NCBI GenBank assembly: GCA_964413525.1
Contig: CAYPTI010000003.1
Location: 1-38,269 of the forward strand
DNA length: 38,269 nt
Direction of reading: 5' to 3'
Source of the DNA: CAYPTI01 sp964413525 [NCBI: uncultured bacterium]
Lineage (GTDB): Bacteria > T1Sed10-126
In this document: one piece after another, positions 1 through 7,219 of the stretch
Position numbering within the stretch: position 1 is the first letter of the stretch
How the letters are laid out: each line of letters begins with the position of its first letter
Notes under the pieces: generated by a model
Seen by the model: only the letters and a program-made list of their open reading frames with translations
Databases searched by the model: none
What the model was told of the DNA's origin: nothing
Made by a program: the position numbers and the translations under genes

Positions 1-553
1 AGCGGCTCGCGCCGGCGGCCAGTTCCGTGAGCTGATCGGGATCCGGATCCGGCAGGACCGCCGGATCGGTAAACAACAATCGACCGTCGATCCCGAATTC
101 GGATTCCGCCACTTCCATCACGAAGCTGCTGGAGACCACGGAGGACTCCGGTCGGGTCCCGATCATCTTCAGGGCCGAACGCAGCACCGATGCGGTCGGG
201 TTGGAGGCTCCGGCAACCATCCCCTTCACCGTCTTCAGGGCGACCAGTCCCGCCCCGAAGAACAGCGGATCACGAATTTGTTGTTCCGCTTCTGAAAGAT
301 TCAGGGATCCCTCCCGGTTGGCCAGTCGGTGAGCCAGTTCATCCCGATCCGGGTACGACCCCGGCTCCAGAACCCGGATTCCTTCCTCCTCAACCGCCGG
401 GGAGGTATCGAGCAGAACCACCTCGTCCGCCACGTTCTCGCGGACCAGCCGGCGGGCGGCCTTCACGATCCGTTCATCCGATCCCTCGGGCATCACCAGG
501 TTTCCCGATCGGTCCCGGGCCCTCCGGATCATTTCGGACGGGAAGTCATCCAT
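1..553 (-). CDS. pta: Phosphate acetyltransferase, N-terminal part (cut by the window edge)
   Basis: Pta interconverts acetyl-CoA plus phosphate and acetyl phosphate plus CoA, in the cytoplasm. Read from ATG at 553, the 184 visible codons begin MDDFPSEMIRRARD, then VMPEGSDERIVKAA, and later KGMVAGASNPTASVLRSAL and SSVVSSSFVME. These match the PTA/PTB fold of the short (about 330-residue) Pta proteins, so a little over half the gene is visible. It runs off the left edge. It starts 32 bp after the coaD stop on the same strand, so the two are probably co-transcribed, as in the coaD-pta neighbourhood of many Firmicutes. No strong SD precedes the start. A phosphate butyryltransferase of the same family cannot be fully excluded. 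Confidence 0.85.
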   Translation of the reverse strand, partial: MDDFPSEMIRRARDRSGNLVMPEGSDERIVKAARRLVRENVADEVVLLDTSPAVEEEGIRVLEPGSYPDRDELAHRLANREGSLNLSEAEQQIRDPLFFGAGLVALKTVKGMVAGASNPTASVLRSALKMIGTRPESSVVSSSFVMEVAESEFGIDGRLLFTDPAVLPDPDPDQLTELAAGASR

Positions 554-585
554 GGCCGACGCTTCGTTCAACGTACCGTATGGTA

Positions 586-1068
586 TTAATCGTCCTGGAC
601 CGTTTCCATCAGGGCCTCTTCCACGGGCCTCGGCACCAGGGAACTGATGTCCCCTCCGAGCCTCGCCACTTCCTTCACGATGGAACTACTGACAAAACTG
701 TGCTGTTCCCCGGTCATCATGTAAACCGTTTCGATGTTCTGGTTCAACCGCTTGTTCATGAGCGACATCTGGAACTCGTATTCAAAGTCGGAAAGGGCCC
801 TCAACCCCCGAAGTATGACGTTGGCCCCCATCGATTCCACGTAGTCAACCAGCAGCCCGTCGAAATGACCGACGCTTACCTTCTCCAGGGGATCCACCGT
901 TTTGTGGAGCAGCTCAACACGCCGTTCCACCGAGAACAGGGGATCCTTGTTGGGGTTATCCACCACGGCCACGTGAATCTGATCAAAAATAGCGTGGGCC
1001 CGTCGAATCATGTCCAGGTGCCCGTTAGTAATCGGATCCAGCGTTCCGGGGTAGACGGCGAGAGTCAT
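586..1068 (-). CDS. coaD: Phosphopantetheine adenylyltransferase
   Basis: CoaD transfers AMP from ATP to 4'-phosphopantetheine, giving dephospho-CoA, the penultimate step of CoA synthesis. The 160-residue product has the normal family length. The nucleotidyltransferase T/HxGH motif appears as TNGH at residues 14-17 in the opening MTLAVYPGTLDPITNGHLD. The middle has VILRGLRALSDFEYEFQM, and the C-terminal ATP-binding SSSIVKEVA follows at about residues 127-135. The start is 15 bp after the htpX stop and lacks a good SD, so translation is probably coupled to htpX. It ends in TAA just before pta. Confidence 0.95.
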   Translation of the reverse strand: MTLAVYPGTLDPITNGHLDMIRRAHAIFDQIHVAVVDNPNKDPLFSVERRVELLHKTVDPLEKVSVGHFDGLLVDYVESMGANVILRGLRALSDFEYEFQMSLMNKRLNQNIETVYMMTGEQHSFVSSSIVKEVARLGGDISSLVPRPVEEALMETVQDD

Positions 1069-1083
1069 GGGATCAGGAACCCG

Positions 1084-1941
1084 TTACCCGGACTGTCGGC
1101 CCATGGCTTGATTCTGCAGGGCCTCGATCCGGTCCTCAACGGGCGGGTGGGTGCTAAAAATACTGAAGAACGTCTTTTTGGCCGAGAGCGGGTTGACGAT
1201 AAACATGTGGGCCGTGTTCTCGCTGGCTCGCTGCATCGGGTGTCGTTCGTTGGTCGAATGAAGTTTTTCAAGCGCCCTGGCCAGGCTCATGGGTTTGCCG
1301 CACAGGTTCCCCCCCGAGGAATCGGCCTTAAACTCCCGGGATCGGGAAATCGCCGCCTTGACCACCGTGGCGATAAGGGGAGTAACGATTCCCATGATCA
1401 GGAGAACGAAAATGTTGTTCCTCCCCCCGCCCCGTCCGCCAAAGATGGCTCCCCAGCGGGCCACCATTCCAAGCAGCGCGATCGCCCCGGCCAGCGTGGC
1501 CGCAATGGCGCTGATCAGGGTATCCCGGTTCATCACGTGGCTCAGTTCGTGAGCCAGAACTCCTTCCAGTTCATCCTCGTCAAGCAGGTCCAGAATTCCC
1601 CGGGTCACACCGATGGCCGCGTTCTCCGGATTCCGACCGGTCGCGAACGCGTTCGGAGTCTCGTCGGGAACCAGGTAGACCTTCGGTTTGGGGATGTTGG
1701 CCTGCTGGGCCAGCCGTTCAACGATCCGGTGGATCCGTGGATTCTCCTGTTTGGACACTTCCTCGGCCCCCATCTGGGAAAGCACGATCCGGTCGGAGAA
1801 CCAGTACATGCCGAAGTTCATCACCGCGGCGACCACCAGGGCCCCCACGGCACCGTACGGACCGGCGAACACATAGCCGAACCCGATCAACAAGCCGGTC
1901 AGGGCTCCAAGCAAAAGGGTGGTTTTGATGGTGTTGGACAT
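1084..1941 (-). CDS. htpX: HtpX-type M48 membrane zinc metalloprotease
   Basis: HtpX is a membrane-bound zinc protease that degrades misfolded membrane proteins. The start is set at ATG 1941 (MSNTIKTTLLLGALTGLL) because an AGGAGGT SD lies 6 bases upstream; an in-frame start at 1974 has no such site. The product is 285 residues, the usual length. Two N-terminal membrane segments (about residues 6-26 and 31-50) come first. The zinc motif HELSH is at about residues 131-135, another hydrophobic pair lies around 150-190, and the third-ligand region SREFKADSSGG follows. It is the first gene of an htpX-coaD-pta run, with a possible promoter just upstream. Confidence 0.93.
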   Translation of the reverse strand: MSNTIKTTLLLGALTGLLIGFGYVFAGPYGAVGALVVAAVMNFGMYWFSDRIVLSQMGAEEVSKQENPRIHRIVERLAQQANIPKPKVYLVPDETPNAFATGRNPENAAIGVTRGILDLLDEDELEGVLAHELSHVMNRDTLISAIAATLAGAIALLGMVARWGAIFGGRGGGRNNIFVLLIMGIVTPLIATVVKAAISRSREFKADSSGGNLCGKPMSLARALEKLHSTNERHPMQRASENTAHMFIVNPLSAKKTFFSIFSTHPPVEDRIEALQNQAMGRQSG

Positions 1942-1980
1942 CCCGTTACCTCCTTGCCCTTCCAGTGCTTCCAACCGAGA

Positions 1981-1989
1981 AGTTTACCA
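1981..1989 (-). promoter_or_regulatory. Possible extended -10 promoter for htpX-coaD-pta
   Basis: On the minus strand the sequence reads TGGTAAACT, an extended TGn plus a TAAACT -10 element, about 40 bases before the htpX start. The -35 region (TAGAAC at 17 bp) is weak. The placement fits the only sizeable gap (1975-2150) in this part of the minus-strand run. Confidence 0.35.
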
Positions 1990-2150
1990 CAGATCGAAGG
2001 TCGGTTCTATGCTGTAAGCCCGGTACACGTCCCCGACCCCCGGATCCCCGGTTGACCTCCCCCCGAAGAGGGACCTACCTCCCGGAAGGGATTTGAACGA
2101 GCCGAAGGACCGACCGGAGAGTCACGAACGACGGTACAGGAAAAAAAGGA

Positions 2151-2645
2151 TCACGGGACCCACCCGAGCCCGGACGCAAGAAGAAACACCGCCTGGCTGT
2201 ACACCCCGGCGATCAGATCATCCAGGGTGACAGACCAACCTCCGAATCGTCCCTCCACCCAGCGGATGGGAGGAGGCTTAAGAACGTCAAACAACCGGAA
2301 CAGGCCGAACAGGAGCGCGAATCCCGTCCAGGGAAACCCGGCGTTCCCGGGCCACAACATGAGCGGGATCAGCGCCAGCCCGAGGCCGGCAAATTCGTCC
2401 CAGACCACCTGCGGGGGATCGGTGGTTTGAAGCTGTCGTTCCGCTTCGGCGCAGAGCGGAAACGACACGAGAACCACCGCAAACACCAACAGCCCGAACG
2501 CCCGGCCGGGACCGAAGAGATGGAACAAGAGTCCGTACAGCCCAAGGGCCCCGAGGCTTCCCCAGGTCCCGGGCATCCGGGGCAACCGGCCCAACCCCCC
2601 CAGTTCGGCGGCGACCATCACCGCCCGCCGGCGATCAATCCACAC
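2151..2645 (-). CDS. pgpA: Phosphatidylglycerophosphatase A
   Basis: PgpA removes phosphate from phosphatidylglycerophosphate to give phosphatidylglycerol, in the membrane. Diagnostic motifs are GLGRLPRMPGTWGS near the N-terminus, DPPQVVWDEFAG in the middle, FRLFDVLKPPPIRWVE, and the closing TLDDLIAGVYS. There are three or four hydrophobic segments, and 164 residues is normal for the family. The GTG start at 2645 overlaps the pgsA stop by 11 bp. A GTG-ATG pair at 2621/2618 is an alternative start; neither has a clear SD, so coupling to pgsA is likely. The upstream neighbour makes its substrate, giving a two-step phospholipid unit. Confidence 0.92.
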   Translation of the reverse strand: MWIDRRRAVMVAAELGGLGRLPRMPGTWGSLGALGLYGLLFHLFGPGRAFGLLVFAVVLVSFPLCAEAERQLQTTDPPQVVWDEFAGLGLALIPLMLWPGNAGFPWTGFALLFGLFRLFDVLKPPPIRWVEGRFGGWSVTLDDLIAGVYSQAVFLLASGLGWVP

Positions 2646-3222
2646 GTGTGGAGCGACGAAGGATTGGCCAGTTGTAATAGTAGTACTCGACGCCGCTGTA
2701 GACCGTTATTCCAAGGATCAGGTACATCAGGGCCCAGGAAACCCCCTCAAACCACATGGTTCCTATCCAGTCCATGTGGAGGAAGGCCAGGGTGAGGAGG
2801 ACCAGTCCGATCCCTCCCATCTGAACGGCCGTCTTGTATTTGCCGGAGGTGGCCGCCTCCAGCACCACCCCGCGGTTCACGGCCAGGGTTCGGAGGCTGT
2901 TCACCGAGAGTTCCCGGATAATCAGGAGGCAAACCAACCAGGCCGGCCAGGCAATTTCCGGAATCCGCACAAAAAAAACGAAGGCAATCAGCGTGAGGAC
3001 CTTGTCGGCCAGGGGATCCATGAACCGACCAAAATCGCTTTCCATCCCGTATCGACGGGCCAGAACCCCGTCCAGGAGGTCGGTGAACGCCGCACAGGCA
3101 AACAACCCCAGCGCGACCAGGACCCAGGCGGCGGAGTCGTACCGGAACAGGCTGCCCAGAAACCCCGCCGCCAGCAAAAAACGCAGGAGCGTAAGGCGGT
3201 TGGGCAGGCCGATCGAACCCAT
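2635..3222 (-). CDS. pgsA: CDP-diacylglycerol--glycerol-3-phosphate 3-phosphatidyltransferase
   Basis: PgsA condenses CDP-diacylglycerol with glycerol-3-phosphate to make phosphatidylglycerophosphate, the PgpA substrate. The CDP-alcohol phosphatidyltransferase signature DGx2ARx8Gx3Dx3D is seen as DGVLARRYGMESDFG followed by RFMDPLADKV, around residues 50-75. Several hydrophobic helices span the rest of the 195 residues. The start is ATG 3222, with AAGGAG 8 bases upstream. It lies about 50 bp after rodZ and overlaps pgpA. Confidence 0.95.
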   Translation of the reverse strand: MGSIGLPNRLTLLRFLLAAGFLGSLFRYDSAAWVLVALGLFACAAFTDLLDGVLARRYGMESDFGRFMDPLADKVLTLIAFVFFVRIPEIAWPAWLVCLLIIRELSVNSLRTLAVNRGVVLEAATSGKYKTAVQMGGIGLVLLTLAFLHMDWIGTMWFEGVSWALMYLILGITVYSGVEYYYYNWPILRRSTRVD

Positions 3223-3274
3223 GGGAAGACTCCTTATTCGAAGGGGTGAGAAAAAACGATCCGCCTGAGTGGAC

Positions 3275-4006
3275 TTATTCCTCCGACTCGGACAACTGGC
3301 GGAGTTCCGCTTCCCCGTCGTCCAAATTGATCACCACGTCGACCACCTCGCCGGATTCCCCGAGAGAGGGAAGTTCCCGGCCCCGGTGGAACAACCGGAG
3401 TCCGCCGGCGTTACCCACCCGAAGAAGCAGGGTCTCCTCCGCCCTCCAGGTGGTGGTCTGGTCTGCGTGGAGCATCTGTTGCTGGCGCTCGTACCCATCG
3501 TAGGTGATTAGAAGCCACGTCCGTTCCACCGCCTGAACGTCGATCACCAGTTCCTCGACCGCTTCGGCCGTCTTCGCGTTGGTTTCCTCGACAGCCCGGG
3601 TGTCCGGGACGGCCGGCTGATTGAGCTCCCGGGCTCGCTCCGGAGTGACCCATCCGAACCGAAGCAAAATAACCACAATCGCGAGCCCGAGGACGAGGAT
3701 CATCGCCCCCCAGTAGAGAAGCAGGACGGACAGCCGGCGTTCCGAATCCTCCGGTTCCTTCTCCGGTTCCTCCTCCGGTCGGGAGGAATCGTAGGCTTCG
3801 ATAACCTGGTTGCCGTCCACCTCAAGCATCCTGCAGTACGTGCGTAAAAAGCCGCGGACGTACACCTCAGCGGGGAGTTGTTCGTATTCCTCGTTTTCGA
3901 GCGCCGTCAGGTACCGTTTGGCGATGTTTGTTTCGTCGGCGACATCTTCGATACTCAGCCCCTGTTCCTCGCGTTTCGTCCGAAGGTAATCGCCGACGCT
4001 ATCCAT
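3275..4006 (-). CDS. rodZ: RodZ-like membrane protein with N-terminal HTH and C-terminal DUF4115-type domain
   Basis: RodZ links the MreB cytoskeleton to the wall-elongation machinery. The start chosen is ATG 4006 (MDSVGDYLRTKREEQGLS), preceded by an AGGGAGAG SD; a longer ORF start has none. The product has about 243 residues. Residues 1-70 form an XRE/Cro-like HTH (SIEDVADETNIAKRYLTALE, then YVRGFLRTYCRML). An acidic linker follows, then one membrane segment (LLYWGAMILVLGLAIVVILL) and an extracytoplasmic region containing RTWLLITYDGYERQQQML, typical of the RodZ C-terminal beta domain. It overlaps the LolA-like gene by 8 bp. The HTH serves protein contacts in known RodZ, so a repressor role is not implied. 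Confidence 0.85.
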   Translation of the reverse strand: MDSVGDYLRTKREEQGLSIEDVADETNIAKRYLTALENEEYEQLPAEVYVRGFLRTYCRMLEVDGNQVIEAYDSSRPEEEPEKEPEDSERRLSVLLLYWGAMILVLGLAIVVILLRFGWVTPERARELNQPAVPDTRAVEETNAKTAEAVEELVIDVQAVERTWLLITYDGYERQQQMLHADQTTTWRAEETLLLRVGNAGGLRLFHRGRELPSLGESGEVVDVVINLDDGEAELRQLSESEE

Positions 4007-4682
4007 CTGTCTCTCCCTGCAAAACCTCCGGCTCGACCTCATACAGCGCCTGTTCAAGATTCCGGGGCAGCCGTTCGTTCACCGTCCAATCGGTGCGAAC
4101 CAGTTTCAGCGAACGTCCGTTGGTAAACGTGGCCCTGACCGGCCGGAACGGGTCCCGTTCTACCTCAACGGAGACCGTTCCCCGCATTGATCGCCAGGGG
4201 GACAGATCCACCGTAAGGTCGAAGCGTTCCTGTTCCTCCGTCACGGTGACCTCATCGGGCCATTCCTCCTGATCCATGAGAACCAGAACCAGCCCCAGCA
4301 CCGGGACGCTCCCGGCCAGTTGCTCCTGAAAATTCTCGTCTTCGACGTCCCCTTTTCGGTAGACGTTCAGGTGGGGAAAAGCAAGCGCCACGACGTCGTC
4401 CCGGTGAATGACGATCTGTTCCCGCCCGTCGGCATACCGCACCCACTGAATCATTTCCTCGGGATACCGGTAGGCGAACTCCACCACGAACGAATCTTCG
4501 GCATCGTCCACCCGAACCGTCTCCGCCCGGGCATACAGCGTCCGGGTCTCCCGAAGAAATTGTTCCGCTTCCGAACGGAAGGCGTCCTCCGCCTCGTTCG
4601 CCCGAACCTCGGGCACCAGGGACACCGAACCGATCAACATCATGATAATCAGACCGGGAATCAACAGGCGGTGTCGGCTCAC
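3999..4682 (-). CDS. LolA-like outer-membrane lipoprotein-sorting family protein
   Basis: The 227-residue product starts with a signal peptide (MSRHRLLIPGLIIMMLIGSV, likely cleavage near VRANEA). The rest looks like the one-domain beta fold of LolA/LolB-type carriers: a helical start (EQFLRETRTLYARAETVRV), then alternating strands such as DSFVVEFAYRYPEEMIQWVR and a region like HRDDVVALAFPHLNVYRKG. In diderms LolA ferries lipoproteins across the periplasm. Here the assignment rests on overall pattern, not on catalytic residues, and a general outer-membrane lipoprotein-sorting-like protein is the safest name. It overlaps ftsK by 4 bp (ATGA) and rodZ by 8 bp, so it belongs to an envelope/division operon. 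Confidence 0.6.
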   Translation of the reverse strand: MSRHRLLIPGLIIMMLIGSVSLVPEVRANEAEDAFRSEAEQFLRETRTLYARAETVRVDDAEDSFVVEFAYRYPEEMIQWVRYADGREQIVIHRDDVVALAFPHLNVYRKGDVEDENFQEQLAGSVPVLGLVLVLMDQEEWPDEVTVTEEQERFDLTVDLSPWRSMRGTVSVEVERDPFRPVRATFTNGRSLKLVRTDWTVNERLPRNLEQALYEVEPEVLQGETDG

Positions 4683-7099
4683 GAGGCATCACTGTCCAGG
4701 TCGTCCTGAGAGACGAGAACTTCCCGTGCCTTGCTCCCCCGATGTGGCCCAACAATACCTTCCTCTTCCATCATGTCCAGCATACGAGCGGCCCGGTTGT
4801 ACCCGACCCGAAACTGCCGCTGGATCATGGAGGCTGAGCCCTTGTCCTCTCGAACCACGAGTTGCTTGGCCTGTTCGTAGTATTCGTCGTTGAAATCTTC
4901 CTCCACGAGCGGGGTGGTTGAGGATTGGAACAGGTCGTCCTCGTCAACGTAGGAAGGACGCAGCTGCTCCTTGACAAACCGGATCAGATCCTTGGTCTCC
5001 TCGTCCTTCACGAAGGCTCCCTGGGCCCTGCGCGGCTGCGGAGCATCGGAGGAAAAATACAGCAGGTCTCCATCCCCCAGCAACGTTTCCGCCCCGTTCT
5101 GACCGAGGATCACCCGGCTGTCCGTCCCGCTGGAAACGCGGAAGGCAATCCGGGCCGGCATGTTGGCCTTGATAATCCCCGTTATCACGTCGGTGGACGG
5201 TCGCTGCGTGGCCAGAACCATGTGAATGCCGACTGCCCGGGCCATCTGAGCCAGCCGCTGGATGGATTGCTCGCACTCCTTCGGATTCGTAAACATGAGG
5301 TCCGCCAGTTCGTCCACGATCACGACCAGGTAAGGCATCCGATCCTCCGAGGCTCGATCCTCGTTATAAGAACGGATGTCCCGTTTTCCGGCCTCGGACA
5401 GGACCTTGTACCGGCGCTCCATCTCCTCCACCGCCCACTTCAGCACCTTGGTGGCGTCGGACGGATCGTCGATCACGGGGGTCATCAGGTGAGGGAGACC
5501 GTCGTACAGCTTTAATTCGACTCGCTTCGGATCCACCATGATCATCTTCAATTCCCACGGATCGTGCTGAAACAGCAGGCTGGAAATAATTCCGTTCAAA
5601 CAAACGCTCTTGCCGCTCCCGGTGGCCCCCGCGACCAGCAGGTGAGGCAGGTCGGCGAGGTTCACGACCAGAGGCTCACCCAGAACCGACAACCCAAGGC
5701 CAAGGGACAGCCCATCGTTCTTCGTCTGGAATGCTTCCGTGCCGAGAACGTCCCGCAGCGTCACCAGGGCCCGGTCGGGGTTTGGTACCTCGATGCCGAC
5801 GGCTGATTTGCCGGGAATCGGTGATACAATCCGAACCGATTCCACCGCCAGCGACAGCTTGATGTCGTCCGCCCGGCTCTCGATCTTCTTCACCGAGACC
5901 CCCGGCCCAGGTTCAACCTCATAGGTGGTTAAGACCGGACCGGGGTTCACCCGAACCACCCGGGCGTCAATGTTGAATTCATCGAAGGTTTCCTCGAGTT
6001 TGTCGGAAAGAGTCTGCAGCCTATCGTCGGACGGTTGAGCCTCGTCCAGGTTCCCCGGAGTCAGAATGTCCAGAAACGGCATATCGTAGGCCGAGGGATC
6101 GACGTCGTCGACCTCCGGCCGGCTGTGTTTTACCTCCACCGGTTCCGGGTCCCCCCGGGAGGTATCGATCAATTCCGCCTGCTGTGACGATCCATCCTCC
6201 ACGGGCGTCCGGGACGATTCGGAGGTCCCGTCCGACGGTCCAGATCCGGAGGCGACGGGTTCTTCTTCCCCGGAGGATTCGTTTTCTCCGAGGGCGGGAC
6301 CGGATGTCTCCGATGGCTCGGCTCCGTTCGACTCAACGTCCGGGGGAGCGGTCCCCCCGGCGGGCTGATTTCCCCGGGGTTCCTCCGGGGAAACAGACGA
6401 TGTTCTCACGTTCCCCGACGGACTTGAGGAGCGATTCGTGGGTTCGGTTTCCTCACCGTTGGACGGACGCACGATGCTCGGGCCGGAACCGACCCAGGAA
6501 GGGAACCACGAGGACGGGATGGTCTCGGCGAGCCATTCACGAGCGGTTCCCGAGGCGTCGAAGGTCCGGGACCCCGCCGTTAAAAGCCAGTCCCCGGCGA
6601 CGGCGAGCCAACGGCCAGCCAGCAGGAAGGTTTCCCGGATGTGATTGCCCACCCGGTAGCTCAACCCCAGCAGAAGAAAGAAGGAAAAGATCAACGCGGC
6701 GCCGACGACCCCGACTACGGGTTCAACCCGATCCAGCAGGTACCCTCCCACGATGCCACCCGAGAGAACCCGTACCTGTCCAAGCAGAGCGGTCCCCGAC
6801 AGCAGGACCACCAGCCAGCTCCCCAGGACTCGCCATTGAACCATGTCGTCCCGGTCGAGAAAGCATTGTCCCGAACAGACCAACAGAGCCAGAACCACCA
6901 CGGGAGACATCCATCCCAATCCCGTCCAGAGGTAATAGGCCAGGTGAGAACCCAGGGTACCTCCCCAGTTGCTCACAACCCCGGAGGCAGAAGAAGGAGG
7001 ATCAAGCGGGGTATGGGTGGCGAGGCTCAACCCCACGTACAGTCCGAGGAACAGAAACAAAAGTCCAAGAAGTACGTTCCTGCGGTCACCGCTAGGCAT
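4679..7099 (-). CDS. ftsK: FtsK/SpoIIIE-family DNA translocase
   Basis: FtsK pumps DNA through the closing septum and helps resolve chromosome dimers. The start is set at ATG 7099 (MPSGDRRNVLLGLLFLFLGL), with GAGG 8 bases upstream; a GTG three codons earlier overlaps that SD. The product has 806 residues. Four or five membrane helices lie in the first 170 residues. An acidic Ser/Glu/Pro-rich linker spans about 200-340. The motor carries Walker A GATGSGKS (about 490) and Walker B VVIVDELADLM (about 595). The C-terminal winged-helix gamma domain includes SMIQRQFRVGYNRAARMLD. The linker is unusually acidic, as in a halophile. Confidence 0.95.
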   Translation of the reverse strand: MPSGDRRNVLLGLLFLFLGLYVGLSLATHTPLDPPSSASGVVSNWGGTLGSHLAYYLWTGLGWMSPVVVLALLVCSGQCFLDRDDMVQWRVLGSWLVVLLSGTALLGQVRVLSGGIVGGYLLDRVEPVVGVVGAALIFSFFLLLGLSYRVGNHIRETFLLAGRWLAVAGDWLLTAGSRTFDASGTAREWLAETIPSSWFPSWVGSGPSIVRPSNGEETEPTNRSSSPSGNVRTSSVSPEEPRGNQPAGGTAPPDVESNGAEPSETSGPALGENESSGEEEPVASGSGPSDGTSESSRTPVEDGSSQQAELIDTSRGDPEPVEVKHSRPEVDDVDPSAYDMPFLDILTPGNLDEAQPSDDRLQTLSDKLEETFDEFNIDARVVRVNPGPVLTTYEVEPGPGVSVKKIESRADDIKLSLAVESVRIVSPIPGKSAVGIEVPNPDRALVTLRDVLGTEAFQTKNDGLSLGLGLSVLGEPLVVNLADLPHLLVAGATGSGKSVCLNGIISSLLFQHDPWELKMIMVDPKRVELKLYDGLPHLMTPVIDDPSDATKVLKWAVEEMERRYKVLSEAGKRDIRSYNEDRASEDRMPYLVVIVDELADLMFTNPKECEQSIQRLAQMARAVGIHMVLATQRPSTDVITGIIKANMPARIAFRVSSGTDSRVILGQNGAETLLGDGDLLYFSSDAPQPRRAQGAFVKDEETKDLIRFVKEQLRPSYVDEDDLFQSSTTPLVEEDFNDEYYEQAKQLVVREDKGSASMIQRQFRVGYNRAARMLDMMEEEGIVGPHRGSKAREVLVSQDDLDSDAS

Positions 7100-7176
7100 C
7101 AAGTCCACCTCGCGAACCCGCTGAGCTGGTCCTGCCCCCGATTTGGGCGATGTCAGTCTCGACGGACTCCGGCCAA

Positions 7177-7213
7177 CCCCGGAAACCGGGGATCGGACGG
7201 GAGTTCCCTCCCG
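7177..7213 (-). terminator. Two tandem hairpins just after pnp
   Basis: Immediately after the pnp stop, the minus-strand RNA can form a 6-bp stem CGGGAG/CTCCCG with a GGAA loop (7198-7213), then a 6-bp stem CCCCGG/CCGGGG with a UUU loop (7177-7191). Neither is followed by a U-run, so they are either weak terminators or 3'-end/processing structures between pnp and ftsK. Confidence 0.4.
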
Positions 7214-7219
7214 GAAGGC

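Noticed and set aside
190-2055. Very long plus-strand ORF over pta, coaD and htpX
   Set aside because: It is antisense to three genes with clear family motifs; its sequence is Pro/Arg/Gly/His-rich without any domain, as expected in high-GC DNA.
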